Of a DNA stretch of 64,000 nucleotides, positions 51,976-61,252 are shown in pieces. This stretch comes from Streptomyces sp. CoH27. GTDB taxonomy: Bacteria; Actinomycetota; Actinomycetes; Streptomycetales; Streptomycetaceae. The stretch covers positions 31,707 to 95,706 of the forward strand of contig NZ_JAIQYY010000001.1 in the NCBI RefSeq assembly GCF_020181035.1, given 5' to 3'. The position numbers were made by a program, and so were the translations under genes. A model generated the notes under the pieces. That model was given only the letters and a program-made list of their open reading frames with translations, searched no databases and had not been told where the DNA came from. The stretch's first letter is position 1, and the number at the start of each line of letters is the position of its first letter.

Positions 51976-54004
51976 GCGCGATTCCGGCCGCCCTCGCGAC
52001 GGCCGTGGCACTGGGCGGCGCGGGGGCGGCGGCGGGTCTCGCACTGCCGTACCGGCCGCGTGTCCCGGTCGTCGGAGTGCTGACGGCCGGTGTCGGCGTG
52101 GCGGGTGTCGTGGCGGGTGCGGCCGCACTGAGCGGCAGCCGCTGGGCGGCCGTCTGCTCCGGGCTGGTGCCGCCGGCCGGAGCGCAGGTGGCGGTGGACG
52201 CGCTGGCGGGGCTGTTCATGGCGGTGGCGGGGGCCGTCGTGGCCGCGGTGGCGGTGTACGGCATCGGGTACGCGGCCGGGCGGGGCGCCGGGGGGCTCGG
52301 CTCCCGGACGGCGCAGGCGGTGCTGCCGCTGTTCGCGCTCAGCCTGGTTCTCGTACCGGTGGCGGCGTCGGTGTCCACGTTCCTGTTGCTGTGGGAGGTG
52401 TCGGCGCTCGGCTCGCTGCTGCTGGTGCTCGGCGAGCACCAGCAGCATGCCTCGGTACGGCAGGCGGGCGTCTGGTACGCGGTGCTGACCCACCTGGGCC
52501 TGGTTCTGCTGCTGGCCGGATTCTCACTGTTCGCCGCGCGGGCCGGTGGAGAGACCTTCACCGCGCTGCGGGCGGGCGCACCCGGCGTCCCGGCGGGCGT
52601 ACGGGGGCTCGTCTTCGCCCTCCTGGCGCTGGCCTTCACCTCGAAGGCGGGGGCGGTGCCGCTGCACGCCTGGCTGCCACGGGCGTATCCCGAGGCCCCG
52701 GGCCCCGTCGCGGCGCTGATGAGCGCGGCCACGGTCAACCTCGGCATCTACGGCCTGGTGCGCACCGCGTCGATCTGCTCGGCGGTGGCCCGGCGTGGTG
52801 GTGGCTGGGGCTGCTGGCGGTGGGCGGGGCGAGTGCCGTGTACGGCGTCCTCCAGGCGGCGATGGCGTCCGACCTGAAGCGGCTGGTGGCGTACTCCAGC
52901 AGCGAGAACATGGGCCTGGTCCTCATCGGTGTCGGCGCCTGTGGGCTGTTCGCCTCCCACGGTGACCGGCCACTGGCGGCGTTGGCGCTGGCGGCGGCGC
53001 TGCTGCACGTCGTCAACCATGCCGCGTTCAAGGCCCTGCTGTTCTGCGCGGCAGGGTCCGTGCAGCGCTCCACCGGCCTGCGCGATCTGGACCGGCTCGG
53101 CGGGCTGCGGTCCCGCTTGCCGGTCACCGCCGGCTGCTTCGCGCTGGCCGCGCTCGGCGCGGTGGCACTGCCGCCCGGCAACGGCTTCGTCAGCGAATGG
53201 CTGCTCCTCCAGTCCCTCGTCCACGGCCGGAAGGTGCCCGGTGTGGCCGTCGCGGTCGCGCTGCCCCTGTCGGTGGCGTTGATCGCGTTGTCGGCCGGTA
53301 TCGCCGCTGCCGTGTTCGTGAAGGCACTCGGCGTCGGCTTCTTCGCCCGGCCGCGCGACCGGCGCGCTGCCTCGGCGCGGGAGGCGCCGCCGCTGATGCT
53401 CGCCGGGATGGCCCTGCTCGCCGTGGCGGTCGTGGCGCTGGCGGTGGTGCCCGGACTCCTGGGTGACGGCCTCGACCGGGCCGTGGGCGCGGTCGGGCTG
53501 CCGGGCACGGGGGCGGTGTCGGGGGGCGGAGCGCGGGTGCGGCTCGCCGGCATCTCCGCGTCGCTGTCCCCGCTGTGGGTGGTGGCCGCCCTCACGGCCG
53601 CGATCCTGCCGGCCACCGGCCTGCCCCGGCTCCGCGGCCGGCGCGGGCGCCGGGTGAACGCCCGGCTGTGGGACTGCGGGGGCGGGGCTCCGACGCCGCG
53701 TATGACGTACACGGCGACCTCGTTCGCCGAGCCGTTGCAACGCGTCTTCGACGATGTGCTGGCCCCGGAGCAGCATGTGGACGTCACCCCGGTGCGGGAG
53801 TCGGCGTACCTGGTGCGACGGGTCCGATTCCGGCACCGGGTGCCCGACCGCATCGAGCACCGGCTGTACGACCCGGTGCTGCGCGCGCTGGCCGGGGCCG
53901 GGCAGGCGGCCCGCGGGCTGGCGGGCGGCAGCGTCCATCTGTATCTCGGCTACGGCTTCGCCGGGCTGGTCGTCCTGCTGCTGGCACTGGCGGTGGGCTG
54001 GTGA
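51972..54004 (+). pseudogene. HyfB/NuoL-like proton-translocating subunit, frameshifted
   Basis: Large antiporter-type membrane subunit of about 677 aa in two frames. The first (GTG 51972) runs through LLALAFTSKAGAVPLHAWLP and ATVNLGIYGLVRTAS. The frame then breaks near 52771; one missing base in gcgtcgatc would restore DLLGGGPAWWWLGLLAVGG. The second frame continues through YSSSENMGLVLIGVGA and HVVNHAAFKALLF to a hydrophilic tail (WDCGGGAPTPRMTYTATSF). Equivalent to HyfB/HycC and Rv0083. Everything else is intact and overlaps neighbours by 4 nt at both ends, so an assembly error is likely. Confidence 0.8.
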
Positions 54005-54960
54005 CGCACGGACTCGGGTACGTGGCCGTCGCCGGTCAGGTCACGGTCGTGGCGGCCGGGGCGCCGCTGCTGACCGGGTGGATGCGGCAGGTCCGGGCCC
54101 GCCTGGAGGGGCGGGCCGGGGCCGGGGTGCTGCAGCCCTGGCGGGACGCGCGCAAACTGCTGCGCAAGGAACCCGTCACGCCGATGGGGACCGGCCCCGC
54201 GTTCCGTGCCGCCCCCGCCCTGCTGGCCGCCACCGCCGCCGTGGCCGCCGCGCTGCTGCCGCTGCTGTCCACGGACACCCCGGTGAGCGGGCACGCGGAC
54301 CTGATCGTCGTGGTGGCGCTGATCTCGCTCGGCACGATCGGCCTCGCCCTGGCCGGGCTGGACTCGGGCACCGCGTTCGGCGGGATGGGCGCCTCGCGTG
54401 AGATGACGGTCGCCTCCCTGGTGGAGCCGACCCTGCTGCTGTCGGTGTTCGCGCTGTCGATCCCGGCCGGGACGACCAACGTCCCCGCGATCGTCGCCGG
54501 CGCCGTCCACCAGCCGGCCCGCCTCGCCTCCCCGGCCGGGCTGCTGGCGGTGGCCGCGCTCGCGGTGGCGGTACTCGCGGAGACCGGCCGGATCCCGGTG
54601 GACAACCCCTCCACCCACCTCGAACTGACCATGATCCATGAGGCGATGGTGCTGGAGTACGCCGGACCCGACCTCGCGCTGGTCGAGTTCGGCGCCCAGA
54701 TGCGGCTGACCCTGCTGCTCGGCCTGCTGTCCTCGCTGTTCATGCCGTGGGGCATCGCCACCGGCCCCTCCTGGACGGCTCTGGCGGTGGCGCTGGTGCT
54801 GTTCGTGGTGAAAGTGACTGTCCTGGGGGCGCTCCTCGCGGCAGCCGAGGTGTTCTGGGCCAAGATCCGCCTGTTCCGCGTGCCCGAACTGCTCGCGGGG
54901 TCCTTCCTGCTGGCGCTGCTGGCGGTGACCGCGTCGTACTTCCTGAACGGAGCGCCATGA
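54001..54960 (+). CDS. HycD/NuoH-like membrane subunit
   Basis: 319 aa, about eight helices. The quinone/quinol-site loop equivalents are LEGRAGAGVLQPWRDARKLL and ETGRIPVDNPSTHLELTMIH (conserved E and D/N of NuoH-type subunits). Equivalent to HyfC/HycD and Rv0084. GTG 54001 overlaps the preceding gene by 4 nt; the end overlaps the next ATG by 4 nt. Confidence 0.9.
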   Translation: MTHGLGYVAVAGQVTVVAAGAPLLTGWMRQVRARLEGRAGAGVLQPWRDARKLLRKEPVTPMGTGPAFRAAPALLAATAAVAAALLPLLSTDTPVSGHADLIVVVALISLGTIGLALAGLDSGTAFGGMGASREMTVASLVEPTLLLSVFALSIPAGTTNVPAIVAGAVHQPARLASPAGLLAVAALAVAVLAETGRIPVDNPSTHLELTMIHEAMVLEYAGPDLALVEFGAQMRLTLLLGLLSSLFMPWGIATGPSWTALAVALVLFVVKVTVLGALLAAAEVFWAKIRLFRVPELLAGSFLLALLAVTASYFLNGAP

Positions 54961-55634
54961 GCGACGGCCTCTACACCCAGCTCCTCGACCTGGCCTGCGG
55001 TGTCTTCCTGCTGGCGGCCGTGCTCGTGCTGTGGCGGCACGAACTCGCCGCGATCGTACGGGCCTTCGCCCTCCAGGGGGTCGCCCTGGCCGCGATCGCC
55101 CTGCTGCTCGGCGCGCACGAGGAACGCGGGGACCTGACCGCCGTGGGCGTCGCTCTGGGGCTGCTGAGGGCGGGCGTCCTGCCGTATCTGATGCGGCGCG
55201 CGACGGCCGTGCCGGCCGATGGCCGCGGCGGCGAAGAGGTCCGCGAGACCCAGCCCCTGGTCACCGTCGCCGCCTCGCTGCTCACCGCGGCACTGCTGAC
55301 CCTGCTCGCCTACGCGGTCAGCCGGCCCCTGACCCGGCTGGCCCCGACGCCGGCCACCCATGCCCTGCCGGTGGGGCTCGCCGTCGTCCTGATCGGCTTC
55401 TTCGTCCTGGTCACCCGCAGACGCGCGCCGGCTCAGGTGGTCGGCTTCCTGCTGCTGGACAACGGCATCACCGCCACCGCCTTCCTGGCCACCTCCGGTG
55501 TGCCGCTGATCGTCGAACTCGGGGTCTCCTTCGACGTGTTGCTCGCGGTACTGGTGCTGCAGATCCTCACCACGCGGATGCGGGAGGCGTTCGGCACGAC
55601 CGACATCGACGACCTGAGGGAGCTGCACGACTGA
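54957..55634 (+). CDS. HyfE/HycP-like membrane subunit
   Basis: 225 aa with about seven helices and a NuoK-like core (FFVLVTRRRAPAQVVGFLLL followed by DNGITATAFLA). Equivalent to HyfE and Rv0085 (HycP). ATG in an ATGA overlap with the NuoH-like gene; ends in TGATG with the next gene. Confidence 0.85.
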   Translation: MSDGLYTQLLDLACGVFLLAAVLVLWRHELAAIVRAFALQGVALAAIALLLGAHEERGDLTAVGVALGLLRAGVLPYLMRRATAVPADGRGGEEVRETQPLVTVAASLLTAALLTLLAYAVSRPLTRLAPTPATHALPVGLAVVLIGFFVLVTRRRAPAQVVGFLLLDNGITATAFLATSGVPLIVELGVSFDVLLAVLVLQILTTRMREAFGTTDIDDLRELHD

Positions 55635-57120
55635 TGCTGCATCCATCAGAAGGGTCCGCGCTGCTGATCACCCCTGTCGCCGCACCTCTGGTCGTCGCCG
55701 CGGCGTACGCGCTCATGCCCCGCCGGTGTGCGGCCGCCTGGCCGGGGCTCGTCCCGCCCGGCACGATCCTGCTGTGCGGCAGCCTGCTGGCGGCGGACGT
55801 CGTCGGCGCCGGGCCCGTCTCCGCGTGCGCGGGGCTGCTGCGCGCCGACGCCCTCACCGCGTGGATGCTGCTCGTCATCGGCGCCGTCGCGCTCATCGCC
55901 TGCGGCTCGGCGCCCGCATACCTGGCGGGCGAACGCGCCGCCGGACGGGCCAGCGAGCGTACGCTGCGGCACTACCACGTCCTCGTGCAAGCCTTCCTGG
56001 CCGCGATGTGCCTGGCCGTCGTCACCGCCAACCTCGGTGTGCTGTGGGTCGCCGTCGAGGCCACCACCATCGTCACCGCCTTCCTCGTCGGCCACCGCCG
56101 CACCCGCACCTCGGTGGAGGCCGCCTGGAAGTACGTCGTGATCTGCTCCGCCGGCATCGCGCTGGCCTTCCTCGGCACCGTGCTGATCTACTACGCGGCC
56201 CGGCAGGCCGGCATCGCCGAGGCCCGGGCCCTGGACTGGCCCATGCTCGTCGCCCGCGCCGGCGGGCTCGACCCGGCGGTCACCCGGCTCGGCATCACCT
56301 GGTCGTGCTCGGCTTCGGCGCCAAGGCCGGTCTGGTCCCGCTGCACGCCTGGCTGCCCGACGCCCACAGCCAGGCGCCCGCGCCCGTCTCCGCGCTGATG
56401 TCGGGGGTGCTGCTGTCCGTCGCCTTCGCCGCGATCCTGCGCTACCGGGTCATCGCCGACGCCGCCCTCGGCGCCGGCTTCACCCGCGTGCTGCTCGCCG
56501 GAATGGCCCTGCTCACCCTCGCGCTCGCTGCCGGGCTGCTGCTCGCCCAGCGCGACCACAAGCGGATGCTGGCCTACTCCAGCATGGAGCACATGAGCCT
56601 GATCGCCCTGGCGGCGGCGATCGGCAGCCCGCTCGCCCTGTCCGCCGCCCTGCTGCACATCGCCGGCCACGGGCTCGCCAAGTCGGCCGCGTTCTGCGGT
56701 GCCGGCCGCATCCTGCAGCTGACCGGCACCGCCAGGATCGGCCGGATGCGGGGGCTGCTCGCCCGGGCGCCGGCCCTGGGCGGGGCGTTCGGCTTCGCGG
56801 TGGTGGCACTGACGGCTTTCCCGCCGTTCAGCCTCTTCGCCTCAGAACTCGGCATCGCCCGCGCCGGGTTCGCCGCCGGGACCGGCCTGGCCTGGGCGAC
56901 CTCCGGGGCCCTGCTGCTGGTGGTGGCCGCCTGCGCCGCCCTTGCCGCCCGGACCGCGCGGATGCTCCTCGGCCCCGCTCCGTCCCGGCCCTCGGGCCCG
57001 GCGGAGCCGGGGATCTGGCCGCTGGTCCTCGGCCTGGTCGCCTGCGCCGCCCTGGGCACCACCACCGGCCCCCTCACCGGCCTGCTGCACGCCGCCGCCA
57101 CGACGCTCGGAGGCCACTGA
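55634..57120 (+). pseudogene. HyfF/HycQ-like antiporter subunit, frameshifted
   Basis: Second NuoL/M/N-type subunit, about 495 aa across two frames. The first frame passes NLGVLWVAVEATTIVTAFLV and reaches TRLGIT. At 56300-56306 (atcacctgg) one C seems missing; adding it gives LVVLGFGAKAGLVPLHAWLP in the second frame, which runs intact through YSSMEHMSLIALAAA and HIAGHGLAKSAAF to 57120. Equivalent to HyfF and Rv0086 (HycQ). As in the HyfB-like gene, a single indel interrupts an otherwise well-kept sequence. Confidence 0.8.
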
Positions 57121-57125
57121 CATCG

Positions 57126-58607
57126 ATGCGCACCACAGAAGAGCTCACTGCGACCGAACTTCCGTACCGCTTCGAACAGTTGCTGACCGGTGGACACCGG
57201 CTCGCCCTGATCGCCGCCCACCACGACGACCACGGCATCCGCGTGGTGTACCTGTTCGTGGCGGGCCCGCCCGACACCCGCACCGAACTGCAGGTACGGC
57301 TCGACGCCGACCGGCCCGTACTGCCGACGCTGGCCCATCTCTCCTTCCCCGCGGGCCGGTTCGAACGCGAGATGCGGGACCTGTTCGGCATCGTCCCGCT
57401 CGGCCACCCCCTGCCCCACCGCCTGGTGCGGCACTTCCACTGGCCCCGCGGCTGGTACCCGATGAACCCCGCCGCCGGCCCCCCGCCGCGCTTCGCCGAA
57501 CAGGAAGGCCCCTACCCCTTCCTGGAGGTCGAAGGCGACGGCGTGTACGAGATCCCGGTCGGCCCGGTGCACGCGGGGCTCATCGAGCCCGGCCACTTCC
57601 GGTTCTCCGTCGTCGGCGAGACCATCCTCAGACTCAAGGCCCGCCTCTGGTTCGTCCACAAGGGCATCGAGAAACTCTTCCAGGGCCGGACCGTCGCCGC
57701 CGGTCTGCCGCTGGCCGAACGCATCAGCGGCGACACGGCCGTCGGCCACGCCCTGGCCTACTGTCTGGCCGTCGAGGAGGCCACCGGCACCGACGTACCC
57801 GCCGAGGCCCGCCGGGCCCGAGCCCTGCTGCTGGAGCTGGAGCGGATCCACAACCACGTCGCCGACCTCGGCATGCTCTGCAACGACGCCGGCCACGGCG
57901 TCCTCAACGCCCACGCCCAGCGCGTCCGCGAACAGCTCCTGCGCCTCAACCTGGAGACCACCGGCCACCGGCTGCTGCGCGGCGGCGTCGTACCGGGCGG
58001 TGCCGTCCTGCGGCGCGTACCCGACGTACGGCGGCTGAAGGCCATCGGCGAGGACATCCGTGAGATCGCCGCTCTCGCGCTCGGTCACTCCACGGTGCGC
58101 GACCGCTTCACCGGCACCGCCGTCCTGAGGACCGACGCCGCACGGGAGATCGGCTGCCTCGGCTACGTCGCCCGCGCCAGCGGTCTCACCGACGATGCCC
58201 GCGTCGCGCACCCGTTCACCGGCCACGGCACCCGGCTCGGCGTCCCCGTGCACACCGACGGCGACGTCCTGGCCCGCTTCCTGGTCCGCGCCGAGGAGAT
58301 CGACGCCTCCCTCGCCCTGATCGAGCACCTCGCCGACGGCCTCACCGCCCCGCGAACCGTCCGGGGGCCGACGGCCACGTCCGGGTCGGCGGGCAGGAGC
58401 GGTGTCGGTCTGGTGGAAGGCTGGCGCGGCACCATCGCCACCCGTGTGGAACTCGCCGCCGACGGCACCCTGGCCTGGGTCAAGCCGGTCGACCCGTCGT
58501 TCTTCAACTGGCCTGCCCTGCCGGTCGCGTTGGCGGACACGATCGTCCCGGACTTCCCCCTGACCAACAAGAGCTTCAACCTGTCGTACGCCGGCAACGA
58601 TCTGTGA
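57126..58607 (+). CDS. HycE/NuoCD-like large subunit lacking NiFe-site cysteines
   Basis: 493 aa. N-terminal NuoC-like domain (about 10-110, ending FEREMRDLFGIVPLGHPLPH) fused to a NuoD/large-subunit domain. Where NiFe hydrogenases have a CxxC near the N-terminus, this protein reads ERISGDTAVGHALAYC; where they have a C-terminal DPCxxC, it reads DPSFFNWPAL. With both cysteine pairs absent, it cannot bind a standard NiFe centre, so it resembles complex I NuoD or energy-converting hydrogenase-related (Ehr) proteins. Equivalent to Rv0087. Last gene of the operon; its 3' end overlaps the convergent gene by 32 bp. Confidence 0.88.
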   Translation: MRTTEELTATELPYRFEQLLTGGHRLALIAAHHDDHGIRVVYLFVAGPPDTRTELQVRLDADRPVLPTLAHLSFPAGRFEREMRDLFGIVPLGHPLPHRLVRHFHWPRGWYPMNPAAGPPPRFAEQEGPYPFLEVEGDGVYEIPVGPVHAGLIEPGHFRFSVVGETILRLKARLWFVHKGIEKLFQGRTVAAGLPLAERISGDTAVGHALAYCLAVEEATGTDVPAEARRARALLLELERIHNHVADLGMLCNDAGHGVLNAHAQRVREQLLRLNLETTGHRLLRGGVVPGGAVLRRVPDVRRLKAIGEDIREIAALALGHSTVRDRFTGTAVLRTDAAREIGCLGYVARASGLTDDARVAHPFTGHGTRLGVPVHTDGDVLARFLVRAEEIDASLALIEHLADGLTAPRTVRGPTATSGSAGRSGVGLVEGWRGTIATRVELAADGTLAWVKPVDPSFFNWPALPVALADTIVPDFPLTNKSFNLSYAGNDL

Positions 58608-59046
58608 TGCCGGGACGGGACCGCTCAAGACGGTATCCGGTGACCAGTTCGGCGTCGATGCGGACCACGTACTCCATGTCCCTGCTGACCCAGGGCGTGA
58701 GTTCGGCGTGGTAGCGGGACAGCGTCGTCGGGTCGGTCACGCGGCTCGCGACACCCGTGACCATGACGCTCCAGCCGGTGTGTGTGTCCCCGTCGATGTG
58801 GTCCGCCTCGTACACCACCACCTCCGAAGCCGTGGCGCTGGTCAGCAGGGCGGCTCCGGCGTGCGTGCGGATGACGACGTCGCCGGTGTCCGTGACGAGG
58901 TGGTTGACCGACCGGATCACCGGCAGTGCCTGGTGGGTGAAGCCCACCCGTCCCATCGGCACGCCGGCCAGCAGCCCGAGGGCCTCCTCCCGGCTCAGCT
59001 CGACCAGGCGGGCGACAGGCGGAGAGGAAGGCGACGGGCCGGTCAT
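58576..59046 (-). CDS. PNPOx-fold flavin/F420-type protein
   Basis: 156 aa, pyridoxamine 5'-phosphate oxidase-like split barrel: LSREEALGLLAGVPMGRVGF, LPVIRSVNHLVTDTGDVVIR and WSVMVTGVASRV. Small members of this group bind FMN or F420 and are common in DosR-type regulons. ATG 59046 overlaps the upstream gene by 4 nt. The C-terminus is antisense to the end of the large-subunit gene. Confidence 0.85.
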   Translation of the reverse strand: MTGPSPSSPPVARLVELSREEALGLLAGVPMGRVGFTHQALPVIRSVNHLVTDTGDVVIRTHAGAALLTSATASEVVVYEADHIDGDTHTGWSVMVTGVASRVTDPTTLSRYHAELTPWVSRDMEYVVRIDAELVTGYRLERSRPGITDRCRRTTG

Positions 59047-59540
59047 GACGGTTCTCCGCCGACGGCCCTGCGCTCGGCTCCCCGGGGCCAGAGCACCTCG
59101 ACGTCGGCACCGTGACCGCGGGCACAGGCGACCAGGTGCGCCGTGGTGTCCCTGCCGGACGAGGGCGAGCCGTCCCCCACGGCCAGGACCCGGGCGCACG
59201 AGCGCGGCAGGCCCTCGTCGGCCGTGCTGCACGCGGTGCGCTCGCCGGGGTCGTACTCCAGCAGCCGCACCTGCTGCGACAGCGACAGCAGCTCCCCGGC
59301 CGCCTTGCGGTCTCTCTCGCCGAGCCACGCGGGCAGGCCGTCGCGGGACGGCAGCACCGTCACCAGGGCCGGCCCCGTCCTGCGCGCGGCCCGCCCGAAC
59401 GCCACGGACCGTCCGTGTCCTGCGCGGACGAGCCCGGCCCGGCCCGCGCGGGCCAAGCCGGCCGGACGGGAGCGCGGCTCTTCCTCCGGCAGCGCGAGTG
59501 CCGACGCGGAGAGATCCGTGTGCCCCACGACAGCGATCAC
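59043..59540 (-). CDS. Hypothetical protein, 165 aa, coupled to the PNPOx gene
   Basis: Begins IAVVGHTDLSASALAL, a beta-strand-glycine-helix start reminiscent of nucleotide-binding folds, followed by a basic region and a C-terminal half with VRLLEYDPGERTACSTADEG and VLAVGDGSPSSG. No family recognised. GTG 59540 follows AAAGGAG. A CATGGGC-type palindrome lies 38-53 bp upstream, linking it to the neighbouring stress genes. Ends in an ATGA overlap with the PNPOx gene. Confidence 0.65.
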   Translation of the reverse strand: MIAVVGHTDLSASALALPEEEPRSRPAGLARAGRAGLVRAGHGRSVAFGRAARRTGPALVTVLPSRDGLPAWLGERDRKAAGELLSLSQQVRLLEYDPGERTACSTADEGLPRSCARVLAVGDGSPSSGRDTTAHLVACARGHGADVEVLWPRGAERRAVGGEPS

Positions 59541-59577
59541 TTCTGGTTCTCCTTTCCGTGCATCCCTTGATCATCGT

Positions 59578-59593
59578 CATGGGCGACCGGCAC
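59578..59593. promoter_or_regulatory. CATGGGC-type palindrome, weak copy
   Basis: CATGGGCGACCGGCAC, preceded by GT as in the sites at 60280 and 63953. It lies upstream of the hypothetical/PNPOx operon. Half-sites GGGCG and GCACG with a 4-nt spacer: a degenerate form of the island motif. Confidence 0.3.
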
Positions 59594-59649
59594 GCGCAGG
59601 GACCCGTCGGCCCCGGGACCGGGGCCGTTCGGCTCTCGCGAACCGTCCG

Positions 59650-60147
59650 CTACGGGATGACGATGCCGTGTTCCCGTACGGCGCGACGCGGTGGCAGTGC
59701 GGGCAAGGTCACCCGTGCGGGAGCCGCCTGGCCGACGGGCTCGGCGCCGCTGGGCAGGCCCGCCGCGGCGGCGACGTAGTCCCGGGCCGTCAGCAGTCCG
59801 ATCAGTCGCCCGTGCGCATCCGTGACCGGCAGGGCGTCGAGATGCTCCTGCGCCATCACGGACGCCGCGCGCGGCACGGGGTCCTCGGGGTGGACCGTGA
59901 CGGTCCGGCGGGCGTGCACGAGGTCGCGCACCCTGCGGCGGGACAGCGTCGTGGCGGCGGCAGCGCAGACCACGGCGAGTTCGGCCCGGTCCAGGAGTCC
60001 GGCGCAGCAGCCGTCCCCGCGGACCACCGGGAGCTCGCGCTGCCCGGACCTCTCCATGATCTCCCAGGCCATCAGCACGCTCTCGTCCTCGCTGATCGCG
60101 TACGGGGCGGCGTCCATCAGACTCCGCACCACGGGTTGCTCGTTCAC
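59650..60147 (-). CDS. CBS-domain pair protein
   Basis: 165 aa, two CBS motifs (VRSLMDAAPYAISEDESVLM to ELPVVRGDGC; VRDLVHARRTVTVHPEDPVP to ALPVTDAHGRLIGLL) and a short C-terminal tail. Stand-alone CBS pairs bind adenine nucleotides and act as energy sensors; they are hallmark members of DosR-type regulons. GTG 60147 follows AAGGAGGG. A CATGGGCC palindrome lies about 135 bp upstream. Confidence 0.87.
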   Translation of the reverse strand: MNEQPVVRSLMDAAPYAISEDESVLMAWEIMERSGQRELPVVRGDGCCAGLLDRAELAVVCAAAATTLSRRRVRDLVHARRTVTVHPEDPVPRAASVMAQEHLDALPVTDAHGRLIGLLTARDYVAAAAGLPSGAEPVGQAAPARVTLPALPPRRAVREHGIVIP

Positions 60148-60277
60148 GGTTGCCCTCCTTGTGCCGGGCGCCCGGTGGGGTGGTCCACGCACAGGCGCCG
60201 CGTCGCACGTCGCCGGCGGTCGGCATCGTCGTCGCGCCCCGCGTGCCCTTCCACGCTCGTCCATCCGACGCCGGCTG

Positions 60278-60295
60278 TCATGGGCCGCATGGCCT
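60278..60295. promoter_or_regulatory. CATGGGCC-type palindrome upstream of the CBS gene
   Basis: GTCATGGGCCGCATGGCC (60277-60294): half-sites GGGCC and GGCCT separated by 4 nt, the spacing of DosR boxes. A second degenerate copy (CGGACATGGGGCCA on the minus strand, about 60309-60322) lies 27 bp away. Candidate DevR/OsdR-type site. Confidence 0.4.
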
Positions 60296-60325
60296 CGCCG
60301 CCCGCCATTGGCCCCATGTCCGGGC

Positions 60326-60357
60326 TGCGGGACGGGGCCGCGCGGCCCCGTCCCGCA
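60326..60357. terminator. Strong GC hairpin
   Basis: Perfect 14-bp stem TGCGGGACGGGGCC / GGCCCCGTCCCGCA with loop GCGC, located between the CBS gene promoter region and the acetate-CoA ligase remnant. Could terminate transcription entering from either side, or be an RNA structure. Confidence 0.55.
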
Positions 60358-60417
60358 ACCCGATGAGCCCCTGTCCGCGCCGGTCACCCGCCCGGACGCC
60401 GAGCAGGCCGACCGCTG

Positions 60418-61123
60418 ATGCGGGCCTGCCGCCGCCACGGCGCGGGTCTGCTCGGCCCGGACTGCCCGGTCCCGGCCGCCACCGAGCCCGGCGTCCGGCC
60501 GGACGCCACGCCGCCCGGCATCCCGGCCTGGGCACCGCCGGAGTCGCCGTACCGTCGGGCGCTGTCGGCACGAACCTGGCGCTGCTGCATCCGGAGTCGT
60601 TCGGCATTCGTGCCTTCGCGCGTACTGCCCGCCGGGCGGCCCGCACGACGCCGGTGCTCTCCGGGGACGACAGCCGCTCGGAGGCTGGCCGGCGGGCAGC
60701 CGCCGCGAACACGGCCGCCGCGGCCACCCCGGACATCACCCGGCAGGCCCTGTTCACGCAGGCCGGCCTCATCGCCACCGGCACGCCCGGTGAACTTCTC
60801 GACACCGCGGCCGATCTCGTCGACAACCTCCTCGCTCTGCTGCGCCACCCGCGCCCTGGCCCATGCCGCCACCCGGGCCCGTCGGCTCAACCGGCCCTCC
60901 GGCACCGTGGCGGAGCTGCCGGACATGGAGACCGGGCGGGCGCGGGACGCCGACGCCACGTTCCTGGGCCGGAATCCCGAGGGGCCTGCTCGATGCCCGG
61001 CAGAGCACCGAACTCCTGGGCTGCTACGGCATTCTGCGGCTTCCCTGGGCGTGGGCGTGGGACGCGGCCGAGGCGGTGGCGGTGTTCGATCGGGTGCGGG
61101 TCCCGAAGGACGGATGGTCATGA
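60418..61123 (+). pseudogene. Remnant of Pat-like acetate-CoA ligase/acetyltransferase
   Basis: Pieces of one protein scattered over all three plus frames: RACRRHGAGLLGPDCPVPA (CoA-binding domain, 60421 on), then PESFGIRAFARTARR and AAATPDITRQALFTQAGLIA (succinyl-CoA-ligase-like part, to about 60840), ATRARRLNRPSGTVAELPDM (about 60860-60984), and TELLGCYGILRLPWAWAWDA (start of the ATP-grasp domain, 60982-61123). At least three frame changes, internal deletions and loss of the whole ATP-grasp and GNAT ends show true decay. Intact relatives (acetate-CoA ligase fused to a GNAT, Pat type) typically sit beside CBS, USP and cyclic-nucleotide-binding genes, matching this context. Confidence 0.65.
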
Positions 61124-61235
61124 AGGCGTACCGGCCCGGGACCGCTGCACAAGCTGAAGCAGCCCTCCCCGGTCCGGAGCAGATGGTGCACCGGTCGTCC
61201 CGGATGGCGGCCGACCTGCCCCAGCTGTCCGTATC

Positions 61236-61252
61236 CATGGGCCGAAGGGCCC
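61236..61252. promoter_or_regulatory. CATGGGCC-type palindrome upstream of the cNMP-binding gene
   Basis: CATGGGCCGAAGGGCCC contains a perfect GGGCC-N4-GGCCC palindrome, the best copy in the island, 83 bp before the start of the cyclic-nucleotide-binding protein gene. Half-site spacing equals that of mycobacterial DosR boxes. Confidence 0.45.

Noticed and set aside
52908..52925. CATGGGCC motif copy near 52910
   Set aside because: It lies inside the HyfB-like coding sequence (ENMGLVL) and is explained by codon choice; the second half-site is absent.
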